A stretch of DNA of 64,000 bases from SW10 sp965657795 (GCA_965657795.1 CBFHQJ010000011.1:9764-73763), one strand, 5' to 3'; numbered from the stretch's first letter, positions 9,195 to 18,699 are shown. The notes: generated by a model from the letters alone, not told the origin. Numbers and translations: made by a program.

Positions 9195-10718
9195 TTACTC
9201 CCACTCGATACTGGCAGGTGGCTTGGTTGAAATATCATAGAGAACCCGATTGATCCCACTGACCTGATTCAAGATGTCCTGACTGGTCTCGCGAAGAAGT
9301 TGAGCGGGCAGGTCCACCCACTCGGCAGTCATCGCGTCTTCAGAGATTACCGCACGCAGGTTGGTCGCCCACTCGTAGCTTCGCTCGTCCCCTTTCACGC
9401 CCACGGTTTTTACCGGAATCAGTCCAGCATAAGCCTGCCAGACCCGATCATACCAACCGTGTTGCTTGAGCTTCCCGATGAAGATCGCATCGCACTCGCG
9501 AATAATGTCGAGACGTTCCCGGTCGACTGCTCCCGGACAACGAACCGCCAAGCCAGGCCCCGGGAAAGGATGGCGCCCCAGAATATCCGGAGCAATTCCC
9601 AGCGCTGCTCCCAGTTCACGAACCTCGTCTTTGAAGAGCTCTGCCAGTGGTTCCAGAACCTTTCCCTGCTCTTGCAGTTCGAGGATTTTGGGAACGCGGT
9701 TATGGTGGGTCTTAATCACCGATGCCTTCGACTTTGCATTGGAAGCACTCTCGATGACATCGGGATAAAGAGTTCCCTGCGCAAGCATTTCGGCGTTCCC
9801 GACGGAGTCCCAAAAAACCTTGATGAAGAGATTGCCGATAATCTTACGTTTCTCCTCGGGGTCCTCCTTTCCAGCCAAGGCGGTCAGGAATTCGTCCGAA
9901 GCATCAACCGTCTCGATCTTTACTCCCATGCGATGGAAGTTGTTCTGAACGACGGCTGCTTCATCCTTTCGCAAGAGCCCGTTATCGACGAAAATCGCCC
10001 GGACTTTCACTCCCGCTTCTTTCAAAAGCACGGCCAGCACCGTACTATCAACTCCCCCACTCACCCCGCAAACCACCTGCCTTTCGCCAACGATATCGCG
10101 GATCCCGTCAATCATTTCGCGTTTGAAGTCCTCGATATGGAAAGGCTGCAGCTTCTCGGCTTGAAGGAGAAAGTTATTTAAGATGCGTAATCCTTCGTGG
10201 GAATGAGTCACCTCGGGGTGAAATTGAATGCCAAAGAATTTCCCGGGCCAGCGTAAACTCACCGGAGTGCCATGCTGGTTGGTGGCGATCACTTCGGCCT
10301 CTTCGTGGAGATCCTGAACGGTGTCCGAATGGCTCATCCAGACCTGGGATTCGGTGGAAATCCCCTCATAAAGATCGTTGTGACAGGTCGGAGCCAGAGC
10401 AGCGGCACCATACTCGCGCTTGTTGCTCTTCTTGACCGAACCTCCAAATTTGATGTTAAGAAGCTGCATCCCATAGCAAACTCCAAGGACCGGGACACCG
10501 AAGGATTGTAACTTTTTAAAGTCGATATCGGGCGCGTCCACCTCACTGGTGCTCTTGGGACCACCTGAAAGGATGATCGCTCCTGGCTCTCCAATCTCAC
10601 CAATTTCTTCCGGCGAGTAGAGCTTGGCGAAAAAGCCCAGTTCGCGCACACGGCGAACGATGAGCTGGGTGTATTGCGAGCCGAAATCGAAAACGGCAAC
10701 GTGTTGAATCTCTTGCAT
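9195..10718 (-). CDS. guaA: GMP synthase (glutamine-hydrolysing)
   Basis: 507 residues; converts XMP, ATP and glutamine to GMP, the last step of guanine nucleotide synthesis. The N-terminal class I glutamine amidotransferase has the nucleophile in GVCYGMQLL (Cys81) and the His-Glu pair in FHPEVTHS near residue 170. The ATP-pyrophosphatase domain starts with the P-loop SGGVDSTV near residue 222. The C-terminal dimerisation domain ends with the usual SIEWE, which binds XMP. It lies 9 bases downstream of guaB, so guaB-guaA form an operon, as in many bacteria. Confidence 0.97.
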   Translation of the reverse strand: MQEIQHVAVFDFGSQYTQLIVRRVRELGFFAKLYSPEEIGEIGEPGAIILSGGPKSTSEVDAPDIDFKKLQSFGVPVLGVCYGMQLLNIKFGGSVKKSNKREYGAAALAPTCHNDLYEGISTESQVWMSHSDTVQDLHEEAEVIATNQHGTPVSLRWPGKFFGIQFHPEVTHSHEGLRILNNFLLQAEKLQPFHIEDFKREMIDGIRDIVGERQVVCGVSGGVDSTVLAVLLKEAGVKVRAIFVDNGLLRKDEAAVVQNNFHRMGVKIETVDASDEFLTALAGKEDPEEKRKIIGNLFIKVFWDSVGNAEMLAQGTLYPDVIESASNAKSKASVIKTHHNRVPKILELQEQGKVLEPLAELFKDEVRELGAALGIAPDILGRHPFPGPGLAVRCPGAVDRERLDIIRECDAIFIGKLKQHGWYDRVWQAYAGLIPVKTVGVKGDERSYEWATNLRAVISEDAMTAEWVDLPAQLLRETSQDILNQVSGINRVLYDISTKPPASIEWE

Positions 10719-10727
10719 CTTGAAAAA

Positions 10728-12182
10728 CTAGGAAGCGGGTTGGTAGTTGGTGGGCTCCTCGGTGATGGTGACATCGTGCGCGTGACTTTCGCGAAGCCCG
10801 CCCGGAGTGATACGGACGAATTCTGCTTTCTCCCGAAGTTCGTTTAAGTTTCGAGCACCCACATAACCCATTCCCGAGCGAAGTCCGCCCATCAATTGGA
10901 AAACGACGTCCGCCAATGGCCCTTTGTAGGGAACCCGCCCCTCGACGCCTTCCGCGACGAGTTTACCGCTGGAGTTTTGACCGTAACGATCGCCCGCACC
11001 TTTGCGCATCGCACCGATCGAACCCATGCCTCGATAGGTTTTAAAACGACGACCTTGAGAATGAACAGTCTGCCCCGGACTCTCTCTGGTTCCGGCAAGC
11101 AAGGAGCCCAGCATAACAAGATCCGCACCTGCTGCGAGAGCCTTGGTGATGTCACCGGAATAACGGATCCCCCCATCGGCGATCACTTGCACTCCGAGCT
11201 CGTGTGCAGCGTCAGCGACATTTTGCACGGCGGTAAACTGAGGCATTCCGACTCCGGAAATCACCCGCGTTGTGCAAATCGAACCCGGCCCAACCCCCAC
11301 CTTGAGACAGCTGGCACCCGCACTGATCAAATCTTTTGCGCCCTGTGCGGTGACGACATTACCGGCCACAACCGGAGTATCTCCAAGCTCGCGCAATTTC
11401 TCAATCACCTCCATGACCCGTGAAGTGTGGCCGGTCGCGGCATCGATAAAGAGAGCATCGGCACCCGCCTCCACGAGAGCTTTGGCACGCTCCAAAAATT
11501 CAGGCCCCGGCCCTACTGCCGCGCCGCAGCGAAGTTGCCCGTTCGGATCCTTGGAAGCATTGGTGAAGGTGATGCGCTTTTCGATGTCAGCGCCCGTGAT
11601 CAACCCTGACAATTTGCCGTCGGAATTCACCAGCGGAAGTTTCTCGATCCGGTTTTTGTAAAGAATCTCGCGGGCCTGCCGCTGATCCATGTCGGCGGGC
11701 GCAGTCACCAACCTATCAATCGGAGTCATGACATCCTCGACCAAAGCTTCTTCGCTTGGGATATGACGAAGATCACGTCCGGTGACCATCCCCTCGAGAC
11801 GGCCATCCGCATCCACCACCGGGAATCCTGAGAATCCTTCTCTCTCCATAATCCCGCGGACTTCCGCCACAGTCAGCTTACGGGAAACAGTCAGAGGTTT
11901 GTAAATGACGGCATTCTCGGAACGCTTCACCTTAGCGACCATCGAGGCCTGCTCCTCGACAGGACATGCCCGGTGTATCACCGCAATGCCACCCTCACGG
12001 GCCAGCGCAATCGCGAGTTCGGTTTCGGAGACCGTGTCCATCGCCGCTGAAACGACTGGAATATTTAAAGGGATTCCTTTGCACAACTCGGTGCTCACGT
12101 AAGACTCGGAAGGGAGCAATTCGCTCAAACCAGGAGTCAAAAGGACGTCATCAAAAGAAAGGGCCAAAGAGGGTTCCGCCAT
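10728..12182 (-). CDS. guaB: IMP dehydrogenase
   Basis: 484 residues from the ATG at 12182 (MAEPSLALSFDDVLLTPG); an upstream in-frame extension to 12230 lacks family sequence. The enzyme oxidises IMP to XMP with NAD. A TIM barrel (first strand SFDDVLL) is interrupted by two CBS domains, about residues 90-205 (VTGRDLRHI; LITGADIEKR). The catalytic Cys sits in GVGPGSICTTR, and the flap region (KTYRGMGSIGAM) and C-terminal MGGLRSGMGYVGA are present. The gene ends in TAG (10728-10730), useful as local evidence that TAG is read as stop. It is co-oriented with guaA. Confidence 0.97.
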   Translation of the reverse strand: MAEPSLALSFDDVLLTPGLSELLPSESYVSTELCKGIPLNIPVVSAAMDTVSETELAIALAREGGIAVIHRACPVEEQASMVAKVKRSENAVIYKPLTVSRKLTVAEVRGIMEREGFSGFPVVDADGRLEGMVTGRDLRHIPSEEALVEDVMTPIDRLVTAPADMDQRQAREILYKNRIEKLPLVNSDGKLSGLITGADIEKRITFTNASKDPNGQLRCGAAVGPGPEFLERAKALVEAGADALFIDAATGHTSRVMEVIEKLRELGDTPVVAGNVVTAQGAKDLISAGASCLKVGVGPGSICTTRVISGVGMPQFTAVQNVADAAHELGVQVIADGGIRYSGDITKALAAGADLVMLGSLLAGTRESPGQTVHSQGRRFKTYRGMGSIGAMRKGAGDRYGQNSSGKLVAEGVEGRVPYKGPLADVVFQLMGGLRSGMGYVGARNLNELREKAEFVRITPGGLRESHAHDVTITEEPTNYQPAS

Positions 12183-12235
12183 GGACGAATCAAGGGAATT
12201 TGGACCGCGAAAGCAAGCGCGATTCATCAAAGTGC

Positions 12236-12279
12236 AAAAAAAGCCTCCGTGGACTAAATGGGATCAGTCGCCGGAGGCT
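12236..12279 (-). terminator. Rho-independent terminator after the glutaredoxin-like gene
   Basis: On the minus strand an AGCCTCCG arm (12279-12272) pairs with CGGAGGCT (12249-12242), helped by an inner GACT/AGTC pair, and is followed at once by a T-run complementary to the A-run at 12236-12242. It sits between the stop of the glutaredoxin-like gene (12311) and the guaB start (12182). It should therefore separate the upstream minus-strand transcript from guaB-guaA. Confidence 0.8.
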
Positions 12280-12310
12280 GAAAGTATCGCGTTGGAGTGG
12301 CAATTCGGGG

Positions 12311-12691
12311 TCAGTCGAGGAAGACAATCTTTCCGGGCTCACCTTTGGCGGCAGCCTCAGCTTGAACCTGTTTTTCGTGTTGCTCGGGTGAGCAGGACGA
12401 ATCAATAGGCGCATCCGGCACCTCTTCATTTGCTTGCACCAAGCCTTTGCTGAGAAGAAATGCTTCAACTTCCTCTCCGCTCACATCCGGCAACATTTCT
12501 CCGTTCACTTCAACGCAAGGGCTGAGAGGCTGACCGGTTTTTTGCTCCATTTCCCAGCGAAACGCGGGATTCTTGATGATATCCTTCTCATCGAACTCCA
12601 ATTCATACTTACGCATGATCGCGCGGACGCCTTCGCTCCAGCCGCAAAAAGTCTTCAGATAGGCCGTAATTTGAGGTTTTTGATCGCTCAT
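12311..12691 (-). CDS. Glutaredoxin-like protein with CGWS motif
   Basis: 126 residues from the ATG at 12691 (MSDQKPQITAYLKTF); a longer version would overlap the upstream gene. The thioredoxin fold starts with a strand and then CGWS (Cys16-Ser19), a variant of the monothiol glutaredoxin CGFS motif. A cis-Pro region (SPCVEVNG) and the glycine-acidic end (LPDVSGEEVEAFL) follow. The last 35 residues are an unusual polar tail (EQHEKQVQAEAAAKGEPG). Monothiol glutaredoxins handle glutathione and Fe-S clusters. The gene starts 8 bases after the 5-oxoprolinase-type gene, suggesting a shared transcript and perhaps a common link to glutathione chemistry. Confidence 0.8.
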   Translation of the reverse strand: MSDQKPQITAYLKTFCGWSEGVRAIMRKYELEFDEKDIIKNPAFRWEMEQKTGQPLSPCVEVNGEMLPDVSGEEVEAFLLSKGLVQANEEVPDAPIDSSCSPEQHEKQVQAEAAAKGEPGKIVFLD

Positions 12692-12699
12692 TGCCGGAA

Positions 12700-15600
12700 T
12701 TATAGCGAGGACTTTGGGTCTTGCAACCATGCACCGCCGCCGGGGGTCTCAATCCGGACCCGATCCCCCGGCTTGGCCGGAAGCGTCTGAATCCCCTTTA
12801 ACTCCTGCCATTCTCCATCACGCCAAAGCAAATTACGCCCGGGAACCCCATTCGGTCTCGGAACTAGTTCACGTCGCTGGGTGAGCAATGAGACCGTCGT
12901 ATCTTCCAAAAACTCAATTTCACGGACCAAGCCATCTCCCCCGTTCCAATTCCCTTTTCCTCCCGAATCACGTCGAATACCAAACTCGTGAACCCGCACC
13001 GGAAATCTCTCCTCGAGAATTTCCACATCAGTGATGGCAGTATTGCTCATATGGACGTGGCAACCACTCCGGCCATGCCATCCCGGACCAGCCCCGGCTC
13101 CCCCACCGATCGTTTCATAGAAACCGAATCGATCATTTCCAAAGAGGAAATTATTCATCGTCCCCTGACCATTCGCCTGTAGGCCAAGCGCCTCCAGAAG
13201 AACATCAACGATGCGCTGGCTTGTTTCGACATTTCCACCCACCACCGCCGGACAGGTCTCAGGATCACTGGTGAGCGGAGGATCAAGGATTCCCGGTTCG
13301 GTGATGATCTCGACTTGATCAAGCAACCCCTCATTCAGCGGAACATCAGTTCTCACCCAAAGTCGCAAGGCATACAATACCGCACTCCTGATAATCGCCG
13401 GAGTGGCATTCAAGTTCCCCGGATGAACGTCTGCCGAACCCGAAAAATCGACTCGCAGCTTCTCCCTCTTGGAAAGCCGCACCCGAATCACCGATCCATC
13501 ATCAAGCGCGTCCTCCGCATTGGCTTCTCCGAAGTCTTCCAAAGCACCGGCCAGAAGCGCTGACGAACGATCATACAAACTCTTCATGTGTCCGGCCACG
13601 CCCTCAATCGAGGATTGGCCTACCAGTTTCACGAACGCTTTCACTCCATGTCGATTTGACACAACCTGCGCCTTCAGATCGGCGAGGTTGTCTCTTGGCG
13701 AGCGGGACTCTTCAAAAAAATCTTCACCGATTAATTCGATGGAAGTCGGAGGAATGACAATCCCCTCATCGGCCAGACAACGACCATCCGGAGGCATTGA
13801 CCCCGGAGTTCCCCCTCCAATCTCGGCGTGATGGGCTCGATTGGCCACAAAGGCAATGAGCTTCTCCTCGATGAACACCGGACTGATGACGGTTACATCA
13901 GGCAGGTGGGATCCACCAAAGGCGGGATGATTCACAACAATGGTGTCGCTCTCCTTCCAAACCCGATCAGCCGAAACCTTCCTAACACAGAGCCCCAAAG
14001 CTCCCAAATGAACCGGAATATGTGGTGCATTCACAACCAAGCGACCATCGGTATCGAGAAGTGCGCAGGAATAATCGAGCCGCTCCTTGATGTTTGTGGA
14101 TAAAGCAGTCCGCCTCAACAGCTCCCCCATCTCCTCAACCACGCCTTCAAAGCGGCGGCGGAAAAGTTCCGCCTCAACCACGGCTGGAATATTTTTGGCA
14201 GAGCCCTCACCCTCTTCCCGGTCCAATCGCACCGAGCCCCTAGTTCCACGGTGCACCCGCCATCCTTCCTCGAGGAGAAGAGTCGAAAAACCATCCTGCT
14301 CTAGCGTTAACTCCTCCACCAGCTCCCCTCGCTCGAATGTCTCGGGGTCTAGATCAGCTGATTTCCCCACTAATTCCAGCCTCAACGCCACCCATTCGAT
14401 TTCACGATCAACGGGACAGGCATCTCCATAAAGCTCGCGGTATCTCGATTCGAAAGCCTCTCGCAATTCTGTTTCGGAAACATCCTGCCCAGCCTCGATC
14501 TCAATACTGGAATCCTGCCCCTTTAATCTCAGCTCAAAGAGACTCCGATGGACGCTACGCCCTGCCCTCAATTGATCGACTTCCTTACCAATGGAATCAT
14601 CCAATAACTTCAGAATCTGTCGTACTTTAATTTCCCGATCCGCAGCTTGATGTAATCCCCACGCACTCAAAAGTCCGGCATCGGCCGGAATAAGAATAGT
14701 CTTGATTCCAAGCTCCCCCGCCAGAGCGCAGGCGTGTTGAGGGCCGGCTCCACCAAAGGCTACCAGCGCATGATCCCGGCAATCATATCCATCGCGGGTC
14801 GAAACCAACCGCAAAGCTTCCGCCATGTGCCCGATGGCAATCTTACGCAACCCTTCCAATAGCGCTCTCCGATTCACCCTCTCTCCGATCTCCGCAATCA
14901 GCTCATCCAACTTCGTTTCAGCGGCCATCCGATCCAGAGGGATATCAGCCCGGGATCCGTCCATGAATCCCAAGAGCAAATTCACATCAGTCACCGTAAG
15001 CGGGCCACCGCAACCGTAACAGGCGGGCCCGGGAGAACTCCCTGCGCTTTCCGGTCCAACCTCAAGCCCTCCATTCCGCCACTGACAGATCGATCCCCCT
15101 CCGGCAGCCACGGTCTCTATTTTCACCGCTGGCGCGAGAACCTTCACCGGTCCGATCTCCTGCTCGTAGCGATACCCCGGCTCCTCCGAAACCCGGGCGA
15201 CATCGGTGCTTGTGCCCCCCATATCGAAGGTCAGCACCTGCTCCAAGTTACAGGCCCGCGCCAGTGCTGCCGCACCTGCAATCCCTCCGGCGGGACCACT
15301 AAGCAAACTATCCACCGGACGGAAAGCCTCCGCAGATTTCAGTTGCCCGGCGCTCGACATCAAGGCCAGCGGCACCCCGGGAAGTGCTTCTTCCAGCGAA
15401 CGAAGAAAACCACTCATCACGGGTGTCAGATAGGCGTTGGCAACCGTGGTTTCCATCCTGGGCCATAGCCGAATCATCGGAGCAATCTCATGCGAAACAC
15501 TCACCTCCGGGCATCCACCGGAACGTAGAACCTCCGCAACCCGCTTCTCATGATCCGGAGCTACATCCGCATGAATCATGGCCACCGCGACTGCTTTTGA

Positions 15601-16221
15601 AGTGACAGGTTCGGCTAGAACAGATTCATCGAGAGCTTCCAATTCTCCCCCCTCCCGATCGAGTCGTCCGCCCACTCCGATCACCTTTCGGGTAACCGGG
15701 ACCGAGAAAGATGGCGAGAGCTCAAACAGATCGGGACGTCGCTGATCACGAACTTCCAACAAGGACTCGAAACCTTTTGAGGTATAAAGATCCACCGGGG
15801 TGCCCTTCCCCTCTAACAAAGCATTGGTCCCGCGCGTCGTCGCCACCCGTAAATCGCTAGTCGGAAAATCCTGCCCCGGAGCGGTGCCGGTCAAAATTCG
15901 CGCCGCAACCACCGGAGCATCTTCACCCGAGAACAATTCAATAACCTGACCAAGCTGAAACTGCCCCTCGATCTTAATTCTTCCACGTTTCGGAATTGAA
16001 TCGGTAACCGCAATGCCATCGACCAGGAAGCCTTCGAGCCCCCGGTCATGGTGAGAGAGTGGTCGATCGCAAACCAACCATCCTGCCTCAATCGCCACCA
16101 CCGAAGTACGAAGAACCCCAGACGAAAGAACTTTGCATCGAATCTGGGAGCCGGACGGAGTAAGAGCCCACCCGTCAGTGAAGGTTCCACCAACATCGAT
16201 TCGAATCTGCCAAGCGGCCAT
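12700..16221 (-). CDS. Hydantoinase A/B fusion, 5-oxoprolinase type
   Basis: 1173-residue fusion of the HyuA half (about 1-660) and the HyuB half (about 670-1170), the layout of ATP-dependent 5-oxoprolinase, which opens 5-oxoproline to glutamate. HyuA shows actin-like ATP motifs: IRIDVGGTFTDGW at the start, ATTRGTNALLEGKG near residue 125 and TFDMGGTSTDVA near residue 330. HyuB begins around AELFRRRFEGVVEEMGELL and contains HPAFGGSHLPDVT and GGNVETSQRIVD. Hydantoinase and acetone carboxylase relatives share the fold, so the substrate is inferred from the fused architecture. It is slightly shorter than eukaryotic OPLAH (about 1288). A glutaredoxin-like gene follows after 8 bases. Confidence 0.88.
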   Translation of the reverse strand: MAAWQIRIDVGGTFTDGWALTPSGSQIRCKVLSSGVLRTSVVAIEAGWLVCDRPLSHHDRGLEGFLVDGIAVTDSIPKRGRIKIEGQFQLGQVIELFSGEDAPVVAARILTGTAPGQDFPTSDLRVATTRGTNALLEGKGTPVDLYTSKGFESLLEVRDQRRPDLFELSPSFSVPVTRKVIGVGGRLDREGGELEALDESVLAEPVTSKAVAVAMIHADVAPDHEKRVAEVLRSGGCPEVSVSHEIAPMIRLWPRMETTVANAYLTPVMSGFLRSLEEALPGVPLALMSSAGQLKSAEAFRPVDSLLSGPAGGIAGAAALARACNLEQVLTFDMGGTSTDVARVSEEPGYRYEQEIGPVKVLAPAVKIETVAAGGGSICQWRNGGLEVGPESAGSSPGPACYGCGGPLTVTDVNLLLGFMDGSRADIPLDRMAAETKLDELIAEIGERVNRRALLEGLRKIAIGHMAEALRLVSTRDGYDCRDHALVAFGGAGPQHACALAGELGIKTILIPADAGLLSAWGLHQAADREIKVRQILKLLDDSIGKEVDQLRAGRSVHRSLFELRLKGQDSSIEIEAGQDVSETELREAFESRYRELYGDACPVDREIEWVALRLELVGKSADLDPETFERGELVEELTLEQDGFSTLLLEEGWRVHRGTRGSVRLDREEGEGSAKNIPAVVEAELFRRRFEGVVEEMGELLRRTALSTNIKERLDYSCALLDTDGRLVVNAPHIPVHLGALGLCVRKVSADRVWKESDTIVVNHPAFGGSHLPDVTVISPVFIEEKLIAFVANRAHHAEIGGGTPGSMPPDGRCLADEGIVIPPTSIELIGEDFFEESRSPRDNLADLKAQVVSNRHGVKAFVKLVGQSSIEGVAGHMKSLYDRSSALLAGALEDFGEANAEDALDDGSVIRVRLSKREKLRVDFSGSADVHPGNLNATPAIIRSAVLYALRLWVRTDVPLNEGLLDQVEIITEPGILDPPLTSDPETCPAVVGGNVETSQRIVDVLLEALGLQANGQGTMNNFLFGNDRFGFYETIGGGAGAGPGWHGRSGCHVHMSNTAITDVEILEERFPVRVHEFGIRRDSGGKGNWNGGDGLVREIEFLEDTTVSLLTQRRELVPRPNGVPGRNLLWRDGEWQELKGIQTLPAKPGDRVRIETPGGGAWLQDPKSSL

Positions 16222-16261
16222 ACTTCTGTTTCAGCTACCGACGATGGGGGGGCACAAGCAC

Positions 16262-16996
16262 TCAATCGATTTGAGAATACTCCCGCGCCACAATTGTCAA
16301 AATTTCACGGACACCCGGATGATATTCACCTTCATGAAGCACCAACAAGGTCGTCGCCGCATCGTAAATCAATTCAACCGATCCTTCTTTGGAAACGATC
16401 TCCAGATCAACACTATGACCAAGGCGCTGAATCCCGTCGCGAAGAGTGCCAAATGCGGCGCACTCGGCCGGCCCCAGGGCTTGCACACTCATGATTCCGG
16501 GAAGAGAAGAAGCTTTTTGCAAAACCTCATCGCGGCTTAAATTCTGCGCCACCCCAAAAATAGCCCGCAAGACCAGCTGGCGCTCATCTACTGGTTGCGG
16601 AACAGGAGGTGGAGTCAACGGCGATGGCACCTCATCCAGCGGCTTGGAAACAGCTTGCTCAAATGGTGCCGGCATCACAAAAGGATCCTGCTCCACTGGC
16701 TCGGGAGCTTTTGCTGGTTTTACCGGAGTGGCAAATCCCTCCATGGGCTCCGACATGCGGATCGGCGGAGACCTTACTTCTTCCGGTTCGGGGTCGGCAT
16801 CAATTGAGAATGGTGATGAAGGAGGCTCGGACTGATCTCTCCGTTCCGGCAAGCGCGTCGGAATTGGCTTTTGCTCTTCCTGTTGAAAAGGAGAAGGCGC
16901 CTGGGCCTCTCTAGCGGCCCGCTCAAAGGGATTCTCCGGTTCCTCGGACGAACCACGCTGCGCTGCGGCGAATGGATTGGAAGGATCAGGCTTCAT
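16262..16996 (-). CDS. NPF-rich protein with roadblock-like C-terminal domain
   Basis: 244 residues, two unlike halves. Residues 1-145 are disordered, rich in Pro, Glu and Gln, with repeated NPF/SPF motifs (SNPFAAAQR, ENPFERAARE, PSPFQQEEQ). Residues 150-244 look folded, with a pattern like roadblock/LC7 domains: a helix, a central LPGIMSVQALG strand, then VELIYDAATTLLVLHEGEYHPGVREILTIVA. Roadblock proteins commonly tune small GTPases or filament proteins in bacteria; no GTPase gene is visible here. The gene lies 25 bases after def and 40 bases before the oxoprolinase-type gene. The domain call is tentative. Confidence 0.5.
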   Translation of the reverse strand: MKPDPSNPFAAAQRGSSEEPENPFERAAREAQAPSPFQQEEQKPIPTRLPERRDQSEPPSSPFSIDADPEPEEVRSPPIRMSEPMEGFATPVKPAKAPEPVEQDPFVMPAPFEQAVSKPLDEVPSPLTPPPVPQPVDERQLVLRAIFGVAQNLSRDEVLQKASSLPGIMSVQALGPAECAAFGTLRDGIQRLGHSVDLEIVSKEGSVELIYDAATTLLVLHEGEYHPGVREILTIVAREYSQID

Positions 16997-17021
16997 AAGT
17001 GAAAGGTCGGTTAGAAAATTG

Positions 17022-17564
17022 CTAGGCAGTCAAACGCTTGAGCTTGCGCTTAATCGACAGCTTGGTAGCTGTCGGAAGTCGGTCGACAAAAAGAACTCCG
17101 TTCAAATGATCTGTTTCGTGCTGAATGGCCCGGGACAACAAACCATCAGTCTCAACAAGGATCTTGCGACCATCCAGCAACTCCAGCGTGGCTTTGACCT
17201 CGGCCGGCCGACGGACTTCGGCGTTGATTCCTTCGATGCTTAAACACCCCTCGGTTGCCGATTCCTTTTCATTCCCAAACTCAAGTGAGGGGTTGATAAA
17301 GACAAGAGGCATGAGGTCATCAAGAGCGGTCTCCTCCCCGTCAACTTTCAAAAAGGTAATGCATTCCGGGTCGTGGGAGACATCGACCACAGCCATTTGA
17401 ATATCACGGTTGACCTGGGGGGCAGCAAGGCCCACGCCCTGGGCATGAACCATTGTTTCAATCAAATCTTCTCCAAACTGTTTCAGCTCGTCGGTCACCT
17501 CGGCGACCTTTCGGCATTTTTTGCGGAGAACCGGATTTCCGTATTGGGTAATTTCAAGAATCAT
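17022..17564 (-). CDS. def: Peptide deformylase
   Basis: 180 residues; removes the formyl group from new proteins' first methionine. All three metalloprotease motifs are visible: GVGLAAPQ (residues 43-50), EGCLS with metal ligand Cys107, and QHETDHLNG with ligands His149 and His153 and catalytic Glu150. Usually def sits with fmt; here it follows exbD by 2 bases and precedes the roadblock-like gene, so it is cotranscribed with an energy-coupling set. The start ATG (MILEITQYGNPVLR) matches the family's normal N-terminus. Confidence 0.97.
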   Translation of the reverse strand: MILEITQYGNPVLRKKCRKVAEVTDELKQFGEDLIETMVHAQGVGLAAPQVNRDIQMAVVDVSHDPECITFLKVDGEETALDDLMPLVFINPSLEFGNEKESATEGCLSIEGINAEVRRPAEVKATLELLDGRKILVETDGLLSRAIQHETDHLNGVLFVDRLPTATKLSIKRKLKRLTA

Positions 17565-17566
17565 GA

Positions 17567-18034
17567 TCAGGGACTTTCGGAAGAAGATGAAGGTGTTTCT
17601 GATTGGGGCTTATCGACTAAATAGTAAATCTCTTTTTCAGAATAACCGGCATCAATTGCCGCACTGTGGGCCCGCAAGATCGCTTGAAACGGACAATCCT
17701 TGTCCACCCGCAGCGCAAGCTTCAACCCGGCTCTCTCCTTGAGATTGGCAATGAGGTATTCCTTGAGCAAGCCCGGAACAACCGGGGTTCCGTCAAGTTC
17801 GGCCTGACCATCTTTGCCAAGGGACAGCGTCGATCGCGTTTGCTTGGTCGTAGTCACCTTCATCGAGTGTGCGGACGGCAAGGAAACCTGGATCTCCGGC
17901 TTAAGCTTCTTTTCCTCGAAATCGTTTGGATCCTTCATCGTGACGATGAAGAAAAACAACAGAGTCACCAAAATATCGATCAGAGGAACAATCGAAACCG
18001 TGGCAGGCTTCCGGGGTGTGCGATGGAATTCCAC
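17567..18034 (-). CDS. ExbD/TolR biopolymer transport protein (second set)
   Basis: 155 residues. A basic N-terminus leads to the single helix with the conserved Asp (SIVPLIDILVTLLFFFIVTM, Asp about residue 20). A periplasmic domain follows, with LSLGKDGQAELDGTPV and the end pattern ALRVDKDCPFQAILRAHSAA. A short polar tail (ETPSSSSESP) closes it. It pairs with the ExbB-like gene just upstream (11-base gap) and the TonB-like gene beyond; def follows after 2 bases. Confidence 0.92.
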   Translation of the reverse strand: MEFHRTPRKPATVSIVPLIDILVTLLFFFIVTMKDPNDFEEKKLKPEIQVSLPSAHSMKVTTTKQTRSTLSLGKDGQAELDGTPVVPGLLKEYLIANLKERAGLKLALRVDKDCPFQAILRAHSAAIDAGYSEKEIYYLVDKPQSETPSSSSESP

Positions 18035-18045
18035 TCGATAAGGCT

Positions 18046-18690
18046 TTACGATTTATCGCGGAAGAAAACGTGTTGATGGCAGGCCGAGACCACCCGACCG
18101 AGCAGCACTTCGAGTCGAGCCGAGAACAACTCAATCTTTCGACTGAAAACACCCTGCGCGATAACAGCTGGAACCGTGATCGCGATTCCCACAATGGTCG
18201 TGCTGAGTGCCGTCGCAATTCCGGCACGGATGCGTTCGTTGTCATCCAAATCGGAGAAGGCTGTCACCAATCCGCTGGCCGTTCCAAGTAAGCCAAGCAG
18301 GGGTGAAATTGTAATGATCACATCAAGAACCGACATACCCGCATTCATGCGAACGATCTCCTCGCGGGCCGATGATTGAACCGCCTCTTGAACCTCGCCC
18401 TGGGTCTTTCCAACATTGCTAAGGGCCACCGAACAAAGACGCGACAGCGAGTTTTCTTCGCGGGCAAATTCGTTTTGCAAATTCCCAAGGGTCCCGCCTT
18501 CAAGATGCTCTTCAAATCGCTCGACCTCCCGTCCCAGCTTATCGGGAACAATTCGGGAACGCTGCAAGCTGAGCGATTTCAGCAGGATAACCGTCAGTCC
18601 AACCAGAGAACAAATCCCGAGTAGGATCATGAAAAAACCCCCTCCCCTGAAAAAATCCCACGTTGTTTCGAGTGCTTCGGAAAACTCCAT
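18046..18690 (-). CDS. MotA/TolQ/ExbB proton channel protein (second set)
   Basis: 214 residues, three hydrophobic segments. Helix 1 is near 18-38 (FFMILLGICSLVGLTVILL). A cytosolic part follows, then the paired channel helices (VIITISPLLGLLGTASGLVTAF; IATALSTTIVGIAITVPAVI), which are the family hallmark. No signal peptide, unlike the copy at 5584. Gene order tonB-exbB-exbD with 9 and 11 base gaps points to a complete TonB energy-transfer system in one operon. No TonB-dependent receptor is present in this window. Confidence 0.93.
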   Translation of the reverse strand: MEFSEALETTWDFFRGGGFFMILLGICSLVGLTVILLKSLSLQRSRIVPDKLGREVERFEEHLEGGTLGNLQNEFAREENSLSRLCSVALSNVGKTQGEVQEAVQSSAREEIVRMNAGMSVLDVIITISPLLGLLGTASGLVTAFSDLDDNERIRAGIATALSTTIVGIAITVPAVIAQGVFSRKIELFSARLEVLLGRVVSACHQHVFFRDKS

Positions 18691-18699
18691 ATTTTTTAA

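Noticed and set aside
9300..10181. 293-codon plus-strand open frame opposite guaA
   Set aside because: guaA is intact with all catalytic motifs; the antisense frame has no recognisable features.
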